Source: Treponema sp. (lineage in GTDB: Bacteria; Spirochaetota; Spirochaetia; Treponematales; Breznakiellaceae). From it: a stretch of DNA of 8,621 nt. Below are positions 1 through 6,354 of this stretch, piece by piece. The stretch spans positions 1 through 8,621 of the forward strand of contig JAISBK010000048.1 of NCBI GenBank assembly GCA_031266255.1. The letters run 5' to 3'. The notes beneath the pieces are model-generated. The model saw only the letters and a list, made by a program, of their open reading frames with translations, did no database searches and was not told where the DNA came from. Every line of letters begins with the position of its first letter. Position 1 is the stretch's first letter. A program made the position numbers and the translations under genes.

Positions 1-533
1 TTTTTGATGCAAAGCCGCATTTTTCCAATATTGAATGGGATCGTCTCGGTGAGGGGCTTAACAAGCTGGGTAAATTGGCCGCTGAAAAGGACATGAAACT
101 GACCTATCACCACCATATAGGAACCGGCGTCCAGACCAAAGCTGAAATCGACCGGCTTATGGAAAATACCGATCCCAACCTGGTAGGACTTCTCTACGAT
201 ACCGGGCATCTGGTGTTCTCAGGAGAGGATCACCTGGAGGTACTGGCCAAGTGGATACACCGGATTCGTCATGTACACCTCAAAGATCTGCGTCCTGCCC
301 TGCGGAACCAGGCTATCGCCGAAAAATGGTCGTTCCTCAAGGCGGTGAAGGCAGGGGTCTTTACCGTACCAGGGGATGGCGCAGTGGATTTTGTCCCGAT
401 TTTCAAGGCCCTCAAGGAAGCCTCTTATACCGGCTGGTGGGTGGTGGAGGCGGAACAAGACCCTGCCCAGGCGAACCCTCTGGAATACGCAATCAAAGCA
501 CGAAAGTATATTAAGGAAAAAGCCGGTATCTAG
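1..533 (+). CDS. iolE: Inosose dehydratase-like TIM-barrel protein (IolE family), 3' part only
   Basis: This gene enters from the left and is open in frame from base 3 to TAG at 531-533, giving about 176 C-terminal residues. IolE (2-keto-myo-inositol dehydratase) removes water from scyllo-inosose to give 3D-(3,5/4)-trihydroxycyclohexane-1,2-dione in cytoplasmic myo-inositol breakdown. Features seen are the YHHHIGTGVQT stretch, LLYDTGHL, HVHLKDLR and VVEAEQDPAQANPLEYA, which I recognise as IolE-like. The Asp, His and Glu residues in these motifs fit the metal-binding end of a xylose-isomerase-like TIM barrel. A TTG at 75 gives a longer-looking start but lies inside the domain, so it is not the real start. 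The next gene follows after 35 bases, so the two are probably co-transcribed. Because the N-terminal half is missing, a related ketose epimerase or isomerase with another substrate remains possible. Confidence 0.82.
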   Translation, partial: FDAKPHFSNIEWDRLGEGLNKLGKLAAEKDMKLTYHHHIGTGVQTKAEIDRLMENTDPNLVGLLYDTGHLVFSGEDHLEVLAKWIHRIRHVHLKDLRPALRNQAIAEKWSFLKAVKAGVFTVPGDGAVDFVPIFKALKEASYTGWWVVEAEQDPAQANPLEYAIKARKYIKEKAGI

Positions 534-568
534 CCGGTAATGCAGGTTTGGTTTGTGAAGGAACAGGT

Positions 569-1837
569 ATGAAATTTGGGATTAAGACCTTAGACGATAT
601 GGATGTGCAGGGTAAAACCGTACTGTGCCGCATTGATATCAATCAACCGGTAGACCAGGTCACAGGAACCCTCAAGGATACCACCAGGATAGAGGCGTGT
701 ACCCCAACCCTCAGAGAATTGAGCGATAAAGGGGCAAAGGTGGTCCTCTTGGCCCATCAGGGGAGCGACATTGAATACCAGAATTTTTACACCACTGCTC
801 CCCATGCCAAGGTCTTGTCCGGCTTTTTAGGCAGGCAGGTTCGCTTTATTGATGATGTCTGTGGCCCTGCGGCACGGGAAGCTATCCAGGCACTCAAGCC
901 AGGGGACTTGTTGCTCTTGGACAATGTCCGTTTTGTGGCGGAAGAACAAACGCTCTTTGAAATGAAACTCCAGCTTTCCCCCGCAGCCCAGGCAAAGACC
1001 TTGTTGGTGCAGAAGCTGGCGCCTCTGGCGGATCTGTACGTCTGCGACGCTTTTGCCGCAGCCCATCGGGATCAGCCCAGTCTTTGCGGATTCGAACAGG
1101 TCCTCCCCAGCGCTATGGGACGCCTCTTTGAAGCGGAATTCTGTGTTATTTCCGCTTTGATGGAAAAACCGGAACGGCCTTGTGTGTTTGTACTGGGAGG
1201 CTCCAAGATAAACGACGCCTTTCTGATGATGAGTACCGTGTTAGGCGGAGGAATCGCAGATACGGTTTTAACCGGAGGCTTGGTCGGAGAAGTGCTCTTG
1301 TGGGCCGCGGGTAACGCTATTGGGGAACCTACCCAAAAGTTTATCAAGAAAGCAGGTTACGAACCTTTGGTGGAAACAGGAAAAGCCTTGGTAGCCCGGT
1401 ACCGGGATCAGATCGTGATGCCTGGGGATGTTGCAGGAGTGTGTGAGGGAAAGCGGATCGAATATACCCTGGGAACCATACCTCCGGATTTTTTGATTTT
1501 GGATATTGGCACCCAGACTGCGCAGGTGTATCAGGACCGGATCAAAGCGGCTAAGACCATCTTTGTCAACGGGCCTATGGGGGTTTTTGAAGAGGCACTG
1601 ACCGAAAAAGGTACTCAGTTGGTCTGGGATGCCTTGGGAGAAACCCCGGGCTATACGGTTATCGGTGGAGGAGACAGTATTACGGCAACCAAAAAATACG
1701 GTAAAACCAAGCTCATCTCGTATATCTGTACCGGGGGAGGGGCGCTTATCCGCTTCCTTACCGGGGAAGAATTGCCGGTGGTCAAGGCCTTAAGATATGG
1801 TTCACATTTAAACGTTAAGGAGAAACATAATGGTTAA
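569..1837 (+). CDS. pgk: Archaeal-type phosphoglycerate kinase
   Basis: A 422-residue protein of the phosphoglycerate kinase family, which transfers phosphate from 1,3-bisphosphoglycerate to ADP in the cytoplasm. It resembles archaeal enzymes more than bacterial ones: RIDINQPVD (21-29), the HQG loop (63-65), a DNVRF segment (119-122), DAFAAAHRDQPSL (160-172), VLGGSKI (208-214), NGPMGVFE (334-341), GGGDS (366-370) and TGGGA then GEELPV near the end. Lys213, Arg121, Arg167 and Asp369 match expected active-site positions. The odd point is the loop after His63: most homologues have GRP or GKP, here it is G-S-D, so a substrate-binding basic residue is absent. ATG at 569 is preferred because AAGGAA (558-563) sits five bases upstream; the TTG at 548 would add seven residues that are not conserved. 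The gene overlaps the next by 8 bases. Family membership is sure; the true substrate is less so. Confidence 0.9.
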   Translation: MKFGIKTLDDMDVQGKTVLCRIDINQPVDQVTGTLKDTTRIEACTPTLRELSDKGAKVVLLAHQGSDIEYQNFYTTAPHAKVLSGFLGRQVRFIDDVCGPAAREAIQALKPGDLLLLDNVRFVAEEQTLFEMKLQLSPAAQAKTLLVQKLAPLADLYVCDAFAAAHRDQPSLCGFEQVLPSAMGRLFEAEFCVISALMEKPERPCVFVLGGSKINDAFLMMSTVLGGGIADTVLTGGLVGEVLLWAAGNAIGEPTQKFIKKAGYEPLVETGKALVARYRDQIVMPGDVAGVCEGKRIEYTLGTIPPDFLILDIGTQTAQVYQDRIKAAKTIFVNGPMGVFEEALTEKGTQLVWDALGETPGYTVIGGGDSITATKKYGKTKLISYICTGGGALIRFLTGEELPVVKALRYGSHLNVKEKHNG

Positions 1838-2855
1838 AGTAGGTGTAGCAGGTTACGGGGTAATCGGTCAGCGTTTGGCTGATGGGGTGGCGTTACAAAA
1901 GGACATGCAATTGGTGGGTATTGCGGATCTGGCTCCCACGCTTTCCATCCGGGCACTCAAGGAACGGGGGATGCCCTATGACCTGTATTTAGTGGAAGGG
2001 GCAAACAAAGCTGCGTTTGATGCTGCGGGTATTCCGGTGAAGGGTAGTTTTGCAGATCTTATCGGGAAGGTAGACATCATGCTTGATTCCTCCCCTGGAG
2101 GGGTGGGAGCTAAAAACAAGGAACGGTATGAACAAGCAGGTATTCGGGCGATTTTCCAAGGGGGGGAAAAGAACTCGGTGGCAGATGTATTTTTTCACGG
2201 ATATGCCAACTATGAAAAGGGCTTGGGAGCCAAGTACCTCAAGCTCACCAGTTGTAATACCACGGGTCTGATTCGTTCGGTGGATTGCCTGGATCGTATG
2301 TACGGGGTTGACCGGGTTGCCATTACCATCATCCGGCGGGTAGCGGATCCTGGGGACTATCACCGGGGATTAACCAATGCCTTGCAGATGGACAAGGCCC
2401 CTTCTCATCAGGCCCTCGATCTTATGACCATCATGCCCCATGTGGAGGCCACCGGCATCTTGGTACACACCCCGGTAACCCACGGGCATATCATAACCGT
2501 GGTAGCCCACGGCAAGCAGGGAAAAATAAGCAAGGACATGGCCCTAGCAGCCTTTAAGACCCATGACCGGATTCGGGTGGTGCGGATTGAGGATGGATTT
2601 CTCGGAAATGCCTCCTTCTTCAGGTATGCCCGAGATCTGGGAAACCCCCGGGGAGATATGTATGAAATCGGACTCTGGGAAGACGGCATCGTAGAAAGCG
2701 GGGATCAGATCATGTACGCCATCAACATACCCCAGGAATCGGTTACCATCCCGGAGACTATGGATGCGATTCGTGCAGCTTTGAGTATGCAGCAGGATTC
2801 GGCATCAGGGACTGCAGCAACCAATAAATACCTCCGTTTAGGTACCTGGAAATGA
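1830..2855 (+). CDS. Archaeal-type (type II) glyceraldehyde-3-phosphate dehydrogenase
   Basis: A 341-residue protein that matches archaeal phosphorylating GAPDH, which oxidises an aldehyde phosphate to an acyl phosphate with NAD(P)+. Seen in order: a Rossmann glycine motif GVAGYGVIG (5-13), SSPGGVGAKNK (87-97), IFQGGEK (108-114), the catalytic-cysteine motif SCNTTG (Cys142), RRVADP (169-174) and THGH (217-220), which probably supplies the active-site His. After the second strand the sequence reads GIADLAP with Asp33; archaeal homologues usually have a Lys/Thr pair here, so NAD+ preference is inferred. About 20 C-terminal residues (from 321) look like a low-complexity extension. AAGGAG at 1817-1822 lies seven bases before ATG. 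The start lies inside the end of the PGK gene, so the two enzymes, which act in sequence, are likely translationally coupled. A related aldehyde phosphate, rather than glyceraldehyde 3-phosphate, could be the substrate. Confidence 0.9.
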   Translation: MVKVGVAGYGVIGQRLADGVALQKDMQLVGIADLAPTLSIRALKERGMPYDLYLVEGANKAAFDAAGIPVKGSFADLIGKVDIMLDSSPGGVGAKNKERYEQAGIRAIFQGGEKNSVADVFFHGYANYEKGLGAKYLKLTSCNTTGLIRSVDCLDRMYGVDRVAITIIRRVADPGDYHRGLTNALQMDKAPSHQALDLMTIMPHVEATGILVHTPVTHGHIITVVAHGKQGKISKDMALAAFKTHDRIRVVRIEDGFLGNASFFRYARDLGNPRGDMYEIGLWEDGIVESGDQIMYAINIPQESVTIPETMDAIRAALSMQQDSASGTAATNKYLRLGTWK

Positions 2856-3712
2856 GCATTCTGGATCAAGCTAGGCTCAAGCAGTTGGCCTACTTTGCCG
2901 CACAGATCCGCTTGGAAACCCTCAAAGGGGTGGGAGCTCGGGGATTCGGCCATCTGGGAGGGGCCTTGAGTATTGTGGATGCCCTGGCGGTCTTATATGG
3001 GGGGCTTATGCGGATCGATCCCCAAGATCCTCAATGGCCGGATCGGGACAAACTAGTGATGTCCAAAGGTCATGCGGGACCTGCACTCTATGCGGCCCTG
3101 GCCCTCAAGGGTTACTTTCCTTTGGACTGGCTTTCGACCTTAAACCAGCCGGGGACAAGGCTTCCCAGCCACTGTGATAGGAAGCTTACCCCTGGCATTG
3201 ATATGACCACCGGTTCTCTCGGACAGGGGGTCTCCACCGCTATCGGGCTTGCCCTGGCCCAGCGTATGAACGGTATGTCCAGTCGTACCTATCTTATTAC
3301 GGGGGACGGAGAACTGAATGAAGGGCAGACCTGGGAAGGGGCGCTCTTTGCTCCGCAGCACAAACTGACGAACTTGACGTGGCTTGTGGATTACAACCAC
3401 AAGCAGCTTGATGGTACAACCGAGGAAATCCTTGACTTAGGGGATCTGGAGGCAAAGTTCAAGGCGTTTGGCTGGGCTACTGCATCGGTGAACGGAAACG
3501 AGGTAGGGGCCGTGGCCCAGGCACTTGAAGTAGCCCATCAAGAAACTGCCAAACCCTGGTGTATCGTGCTTAACACCGTCAAAGGTGCAGGGGTTCCCCT
3601 GGTAGCTGACATAGCCCTCAATCATCACATCGTGTTTGAGGGTGAATTACAGACAAAGGCGATAGCCGCTATGGAACAAGCAGTTGCGGCCCTGAAAGGA
3701 GCACTCCCATGA
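2852..3712 (+). CDS. Transketolase-like enzyme, N-terminal (ThDP pyrophosphate-binding) subunit
   Basis: A 286-residue protein corresponding to the first domain of transketolase, which with the next gene's product would make a complete ThDP-dependent two-carbon transfer or cleavage enzyme. Seen: GHLGG (33-37), KLVMSKGHAGPALY (67-80), TGSLGQG (120-126) and the ThDP/metal motif GDGELNEGQ (151-159) followed by Asn182 in VDYNHKQLDG. The length is normal for split transketolases of bacteria and archaea. The ATG overlaps the stop of the GAPDH gene as ATGA, with only a weak ribosome-binding site, so translational coupling is likely. It could form part of the pentose phosphate pathway, but placement in a specialised operon suggests a catabolic role, as for the split transketolases of apulose-4-phosphate or sulfosugar pathways. 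Confidence 0.9.
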   Translation: MSILDQARLKQLAYFAAQIRLETLKGVGARGFGHLGGALSIVDALAVLYGGLMRIDPQDPQWPDRDKLVMSKGHAGPALYAALALKGYFPLDWLSTLNQPGTRLPSHCDRKLTPGIDMTTGSLGQGVSTAIGLALAQRMNGMSSRTYLITGDGELNEGQTWEGALFAPQHKLTNLTWLVDYNHKQLDGTTEEILDLGDLEAKFKAFGWATASVNGNEVGAVAQALEVAHQETAKPWCIVLNTVKGAGVPLVADIALNHHIVFEGELQTKAIAAMEQAVAALKGALP

Positions 3713-4653
3713 TAGTATACGACGGCAGCATGGATACGGAAGTGTACAAGAACATCTTTGGCCGGGTGATGGAGGCCTTATGTAATGAAGACCCGGATGT
3801 GGTGTACCTGGATGCGGATCTGATGAATTCCTTTGGAACCTACGGCTTATGGAAGCGTAATAAGGGTCAGGTGATTAACTGTGGTATCAGTGAAGCCAAT
3901 ATGATGGGTATTGCTGCGGGACTTTCTGCGGGAGGCAAGAAGCCGTATGTGCATACCTTTGGCCCATTTGCGTCTCGACGTTGTTACGATCAGGTTTTTC
4001 TGTCTGTGGGGTATGCGGGAAACAGTGTTCGGGTGTTTGGCTCTGATCCGGGGGTAACTGCGGCCTTTAACGGTGGTACGCACATGCCCTTTGAAGACAT
4101 GGCGCTGATGCGGGCGGTACCAGAGAGTACGGTCATTGAAATCAGCGATGGAGTCATGTTGGAAAAGCTGATGTGGCTGACCAAGGACAAACCTGGGCTT
4201 ACCTATTTCAGAACAACCCGCAAAGCCTATCAGAAGGTATATAGTGCGGAACATGAGTTCACCATTGGCAAAGGGGAAGTGCTGCGTGAAGGGAGGGATC
4301 TGACGATCATAGCCTGTGGACTTATGGTTGGAGAGGCCATGAAAGCTGCCCAGGTTCTGCAGAAACAGGGGATCAACGCCCAGGTGGTGGACATGTTCAC
4401 GGTTAAACCGCTGGATAAAGAACTGCTCATCCGCTGCGCCCAGGAAACCGGACGAATTCTGACCGCAGAGAACCACAACATCATTGGTGGTCTGGGGGAT
4501 GCGGTGGGATCTGCTTTATGGGAAAGTGGGATTCTGGTAAAGATGCGCAAACTGGGGGTTCAGGACCAATTCGGCTCTGTAGGCCCCCAGGAGTACCTCA
4601 TGGATCACTACGGCTTAAACGCCGCCCACATCGTAGCGCTTTCATTGTTCTAA
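3709..4653 (+). CDS. Transketolase-like enzyme, C-terminal (pyrimidine-binding) subunit
   Basis: A 314-residue partner of the preceding subunit, carrying the ThDP pyrimidine-binding domain (about 10-175) and the transketolase C-terminal domain (about 190-305). The catalytic glutamate is Glu62 in CGISEANMMGIAAGL. TFGPFASRRCYDQ (83-95) and YFRTTR follow the family pattern. The segment from GSDPGVT to NGGTHMPFED (111-130) differs from the usual form: where small-subunit transketolases read HAG and EDG before the conserved TH or SH, this protein has Asp113 and Asn121. These places bind the substrate phosphate and select the hydroxyl in characterised transketolases, so an unusual substrate is inferred. 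AAAGGAG (3695-3701) lies seven bases before ATG at 3709, and the ATGA overlap couples it to the N subunit. It is probably the last gene of the operon; the next gene is 195 bases away. Confidence 0.9.
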   Translation: MIVYDGSMDTEVYKNIFGRVMEALCNEDPDVVYLDADLMNSFGTYGLWKRNKGQVINCGISEANMMGIAAGLSAGGKKPYVHTFGPFASRRCYDQVFLSVGYAGNSVRVFGSDPGVTAAFNGGTHMPFEDMALMRAVPESTVIEISDGVMLEKLMWLTKDKPGLTYFRTTRKAYQKVYSAEHEFTIGKGEVLREGRDLTIIACGLMVGEAMKAAQVLQKQGINAQVVDMFTVKPLDKELLIRCAQETGRILTAENHNIIGGLGDAVGSALWESGILVKMRKLGVQDQFGSVGPQEYLMDHYGLNAAHIVALSLF

Positions 4654-4690
4654 TTTTTTCTAAATTCTAAATAAAGAAAGGTCTTGCTAA

Positions 4691-4726
4691 ACACCTCGAA
4701 CGCGGTCTATCCCGTGTTCGAGGTGT
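4691..4726. terminator. Strong hairpin after the transketolase operon, possible atypical terminator
   Basis: The arms at 4691-4705 and 4712-4726 pair over 15 positions, with 14 Watson-Crick pairs and one G-U pair, around the six-base loop TCTATC. It lies 37 bases after the last stop of the operon and well before the next gene, where a terminator is expected. There is no T-run directly after it on either strand, so it is not a classical intrinsic terminator. An RNA 3'-end stabiliser or a protein-binding dyad are alternatives. Confidence 0.45.
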
Positions 4727-4794
4727 AACCGGTACAAGAGGTTCGTATTTTTCGCCACATAGCCTTTGAGGTCTCTTCTATAAACAGGGTGGTC

Positions 4795-4823
4795 TTTAAT
4801 GGATCCTGTCTTTAGGGTATAGT
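4795..4823 (+). promoter_or_regulatory. Weak candidate promoter for the glycosyltransferase gene
   Basis: TATAGT at 4818-4823 is a good -10-like hexamer. The TTTAAT at 4795-4800, 17 bases upstream, matches the -35 consensus only at three positions. It would start RNA about 20 bases before the ATG at 4849. The rest of the 4654-4848 gap shows only the hairpin described separately and AT-rich sequence just after the operon. Confidence 0.25.
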
Positions 4824-4848
4824 GAGTATAGGAAAACGATAAATAAAG

Positions 4849-6153
4849 ATGAAAATAGCGATGTTTACTGATGCATATTGGCCCCGGGTGAATGGAGTAA
4901 CGGTTTCGGTGGAATCTTTTTCCCGTGCTCTCATACGGTTGGGGCATGAGGTGATGGTTATTTGTCCTTTTTATCCTGAGTCATCGGTGGTTGGCCGTCT
5001 ATCCATAGACGAGAACAAGCATACTCATGATAAAAAGGAGCCCCTGGTGATTCGGGTACCTTCCATGCCCGTGATTATTTCAAAAGAAGACCGGATGGCA
5101 AAATTTCATAAGTGGTTCTGGGTATCCAAGCAGATCGAACAGTTTAATCCTGATATCATGCATATCAATACGGAATTTGTGATTGCCGAGTTTGGGTTTC
5201 AATATGCTTGGCTGCATACCTTGCCGGTGGTGTATACCTTTCACACTCTCTGGGAAGATTATGTGGTGAATTATATCCCCTTGATTCCCACATTTTTGTT
5301 GCGCTTCATTATACGGGGGCTTAGTAAAAACATAGTCAAACGGGCCCAGGTAGTCATTGTTCCCTCGGTGCAGATTCAGGAACTGATTAAGAAATACCGG
5401 ATAAAAAAGACCTGTTACTTGTTGCCCACCGGTATAGAGGCCCAGTTATTTAACCCCGATGCCAGGGAAGTTGCCTGCTTTCGGGAACTGCTCATCCAAA
5501 AGTACCCGCAGCTTGCTCACAAACGCATCCTTTTGTTTGCCGGCCGTATTGCCAAGGAAAAAAATCTTGATTTCTTGCTGAGCCTTGCCCCCAAGATTAT
5601 CGCAAAGCATCCTGAGACGGTCTTTTTATTGGTCGGTAATGGGCCTGATCTGTATTACTATCAGGAGGAATGTGCACACTTGGGGATTATGGAGCATTGC
5701 ATCTTTACCGGCTATCTTGATCGGGAAGATTTAGCCCTGACCTACCAGGTATCTGATATCTTTGTGTTTCCCTCGTTGACCGAAACCCAGGGCCTCGTCA
5801 CCATCGAAGCCATGCTATCCGGCATTCCCGTGGTAGCCATTGGGGCTATGGGGACCCTCATGGTGATGAATGGCGATAACGGTGGTTTTATGGTCAAAAA
5901 CGATTCCCAGGAGTTTATGCAGCGGGTCTTTGATTTGCTGGAAGATCCTATCCTCTATAAGCGCAAAGTAGCGGAAGCAAAACGCTATGCCCAAGGATGG
6001 AGCATTGATACGTCAGCGGTAAAACTACAGACCATTTACCAGAATACCCTGACTACATTCAAACAAGATCCCCGGGTGCGGCGTTCAATTAAAACCGGCA
6101 TATATCTGAAACACTTAAAAAAGTGGCAAGAAAGAGCTGGTAGGTCCTATTGA
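4849..6153 (+). CDS. GT4-family glycosyltransferase, probable diacylglycerol glucosyltransferase type
   Basis: A complete 434-residue GT-B glycosyltransferase of family GT4. The N-terminal acceptor domain opens with MKIAMFTDAYWPRVNGVT, a glycine-containing loop typical of enzymes that glycosylate diacylglycerol or phosphatidylinositol. HINTEF (105-110) and YTFHT (129-133) are further family landmarks. The donor domain has LLPTGIE (191-197), FAGRIAKEKNL (230-240), GNGPD (263-267) and the EX7E motif, Glu312 and Glu320, in SLTETQGLVTIEAM. No signal peptide is seen; basic, aromatic C-terminal residues (from about 408) and hydrophobic stretches around 145-155 fit peripheral membrane attachment. 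Borrelia and mycoplasma-type glucosyl-diacylglycerol synthases belong to this group, so glycolipid synthesis is inferred; another acceptor is possible. The ribosome-binding site before ATG 4849 is weak (GGAAAA), and a second in-frame ATG lies at 4861. It stands apart from both neighbours. Confidence 0.82.
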   Translation: MKIAMFTDAYWPRVNGVTVSVESFSRALIRLGHEVMVICPFYPESSVVGRLSIDENKHTHDKKEPLVIRVPSMPVIISKEDRMAKFHKWFWVSKQIEQFNPDIMHINTEFVIAEFGFQYAWLHTLPVVYTFHTLWEDYVVNYIPLIPTFLLRFIIRGLSKNIVKRAQVVIVPSVQIQELIKKYRIKKTCYLLPTGIEAQLFNPDAREVACFRELLIQKYPQLAHKRILLFAGRIAKEKNLDFLLSLAPKIIAKHPETVFLLVGNGPDLYYYQEECAHLGIMEHCIFTGYLDREDLALTYQVSDIFVFPSLTETQGLVTIEAMLSGIPVVAIGAMGTLMVMNGDNGGFMVKNDSQEFMQRVFDLLEDPILYKRKVAEAKRYAQGWSIDTSAVKLQTIYQNTLTTFKQDPRVRRSIKTGIYLKHLKKWQERAGRSY

Positions 6154-6186
6154 TTCGGGTCAAATGGAAACAACCTTCAGTATCTA

Positions 6187-6216
6187 TTGTGTTATGCATG
6201 GTCTTTCGAGTAGTAT
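6187..6216 (+). promoter_or_regulatory. Weak candidate promoter upstream of the phosphofructokinase gene
   Basis: TTGTGT (6187-6192) and TAGTAT (6211-6216) are spaced by 18 bases. If used, it would give a leader of roughly 130 bases before the gene start, which would include the repeat and pairing arms described below. The match is modest and no other evidence supports it. Confidence 0.2.
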
Positions 6217-6275
6217 TAATAAAAAGTCGTTGCAATAGTGAACCATAGTCACGTTTAAGCGATTCCCCTATAAGC

Positions 6276-6326
6276 GGACCTTCTTTATCATCCACGCGCC
6301 GAGCTCAATCGGAGGTTCGGAGGTCC
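6276..6326 (+). promoter_or_regulatory. Possible structured leader masking upstream Shine-Dalgarno sequences
   Basis: GGACCTTC at 6276-6283 can pair with GGAGGTCC at 6319-6326 over 8 positions, including one G-U pair. It can instead pair with GGAGGTTC at 6311-6318, with two G-U pairs. Both targets contain a GGAGGT Shine-Dalgarno core, so the arm could hide one or the other. The loops are long (27-35 bases), so stability is modest. The regulatory role is inferred. Confidence 0.3.
6309..6324 (+). repeat. Perfect tandem 8-base repeat containing Shine-Dalgarno cores
   Basis: TCGGAGGT occurs twice back to back, at 6309-6316 and 6317-6324. Each copy includes GGAGGT, the full complement of the 16S rRNA anti-Shine-Dalgarno core. 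They lie 31-46 bases before the phosphofructokinase start, too far to serve it directly, in addition to that gene's own AAGGAG at 6341-6346. Confidence 0.6.
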
Positions 6327-6330
6327 CTTT

Positions 6331-6342
6331 ATGGTATTTTAA
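6331..6342 (+). CDS. Possible three-codon upstream ORF (Met-Val-Phe)
   Basis: ATG GTA TTT TAA begins six bases after the second GGAGGT repeat, an ideal ribosome-binding distance. Its stop codon overlaps the first two bases of the AAGGAG that serves the phosphofructokinase gene. Ribosomes ending here would sit on that site, so translational coupling or occlusion is conceivable. Nothing beyond spacing supports it, and such a short ORF can arise by chance. Confidence 0.25.
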   Translation: MVF

Positions 6343-6354
6343 GGAGATACCGGT

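Noticed and set aside
521..539. Direct repeat AGCCGGTA at 521-528 and 532-539 across the iolE stop
   Set aside because: It is short, occurs partly in coding sequence and has no further structure to suggest an operator or attachment site.
548..568. Upstream TTG start for the PGK gene
   Set aside because: It would add seven non-family residues, while ATG 569 has a well-placed AAGGAA sequence and matches the normal N-terminus.
3847..4476. A 209-residue open frame on the minus strand within the transketolase C-subunit gene
   Set aside because: It lies wholly antisense to a clearly recognised gene, has no recognisable domain and reflects the codon pattern of the real gene.
4697..4720. GAAC and GTTC arms of the intergenic hairpin considered as a LexA-type operator
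   Set aside because: The half-sites are 14 bases apart rather than 4, and no SOS gene lies nearby.
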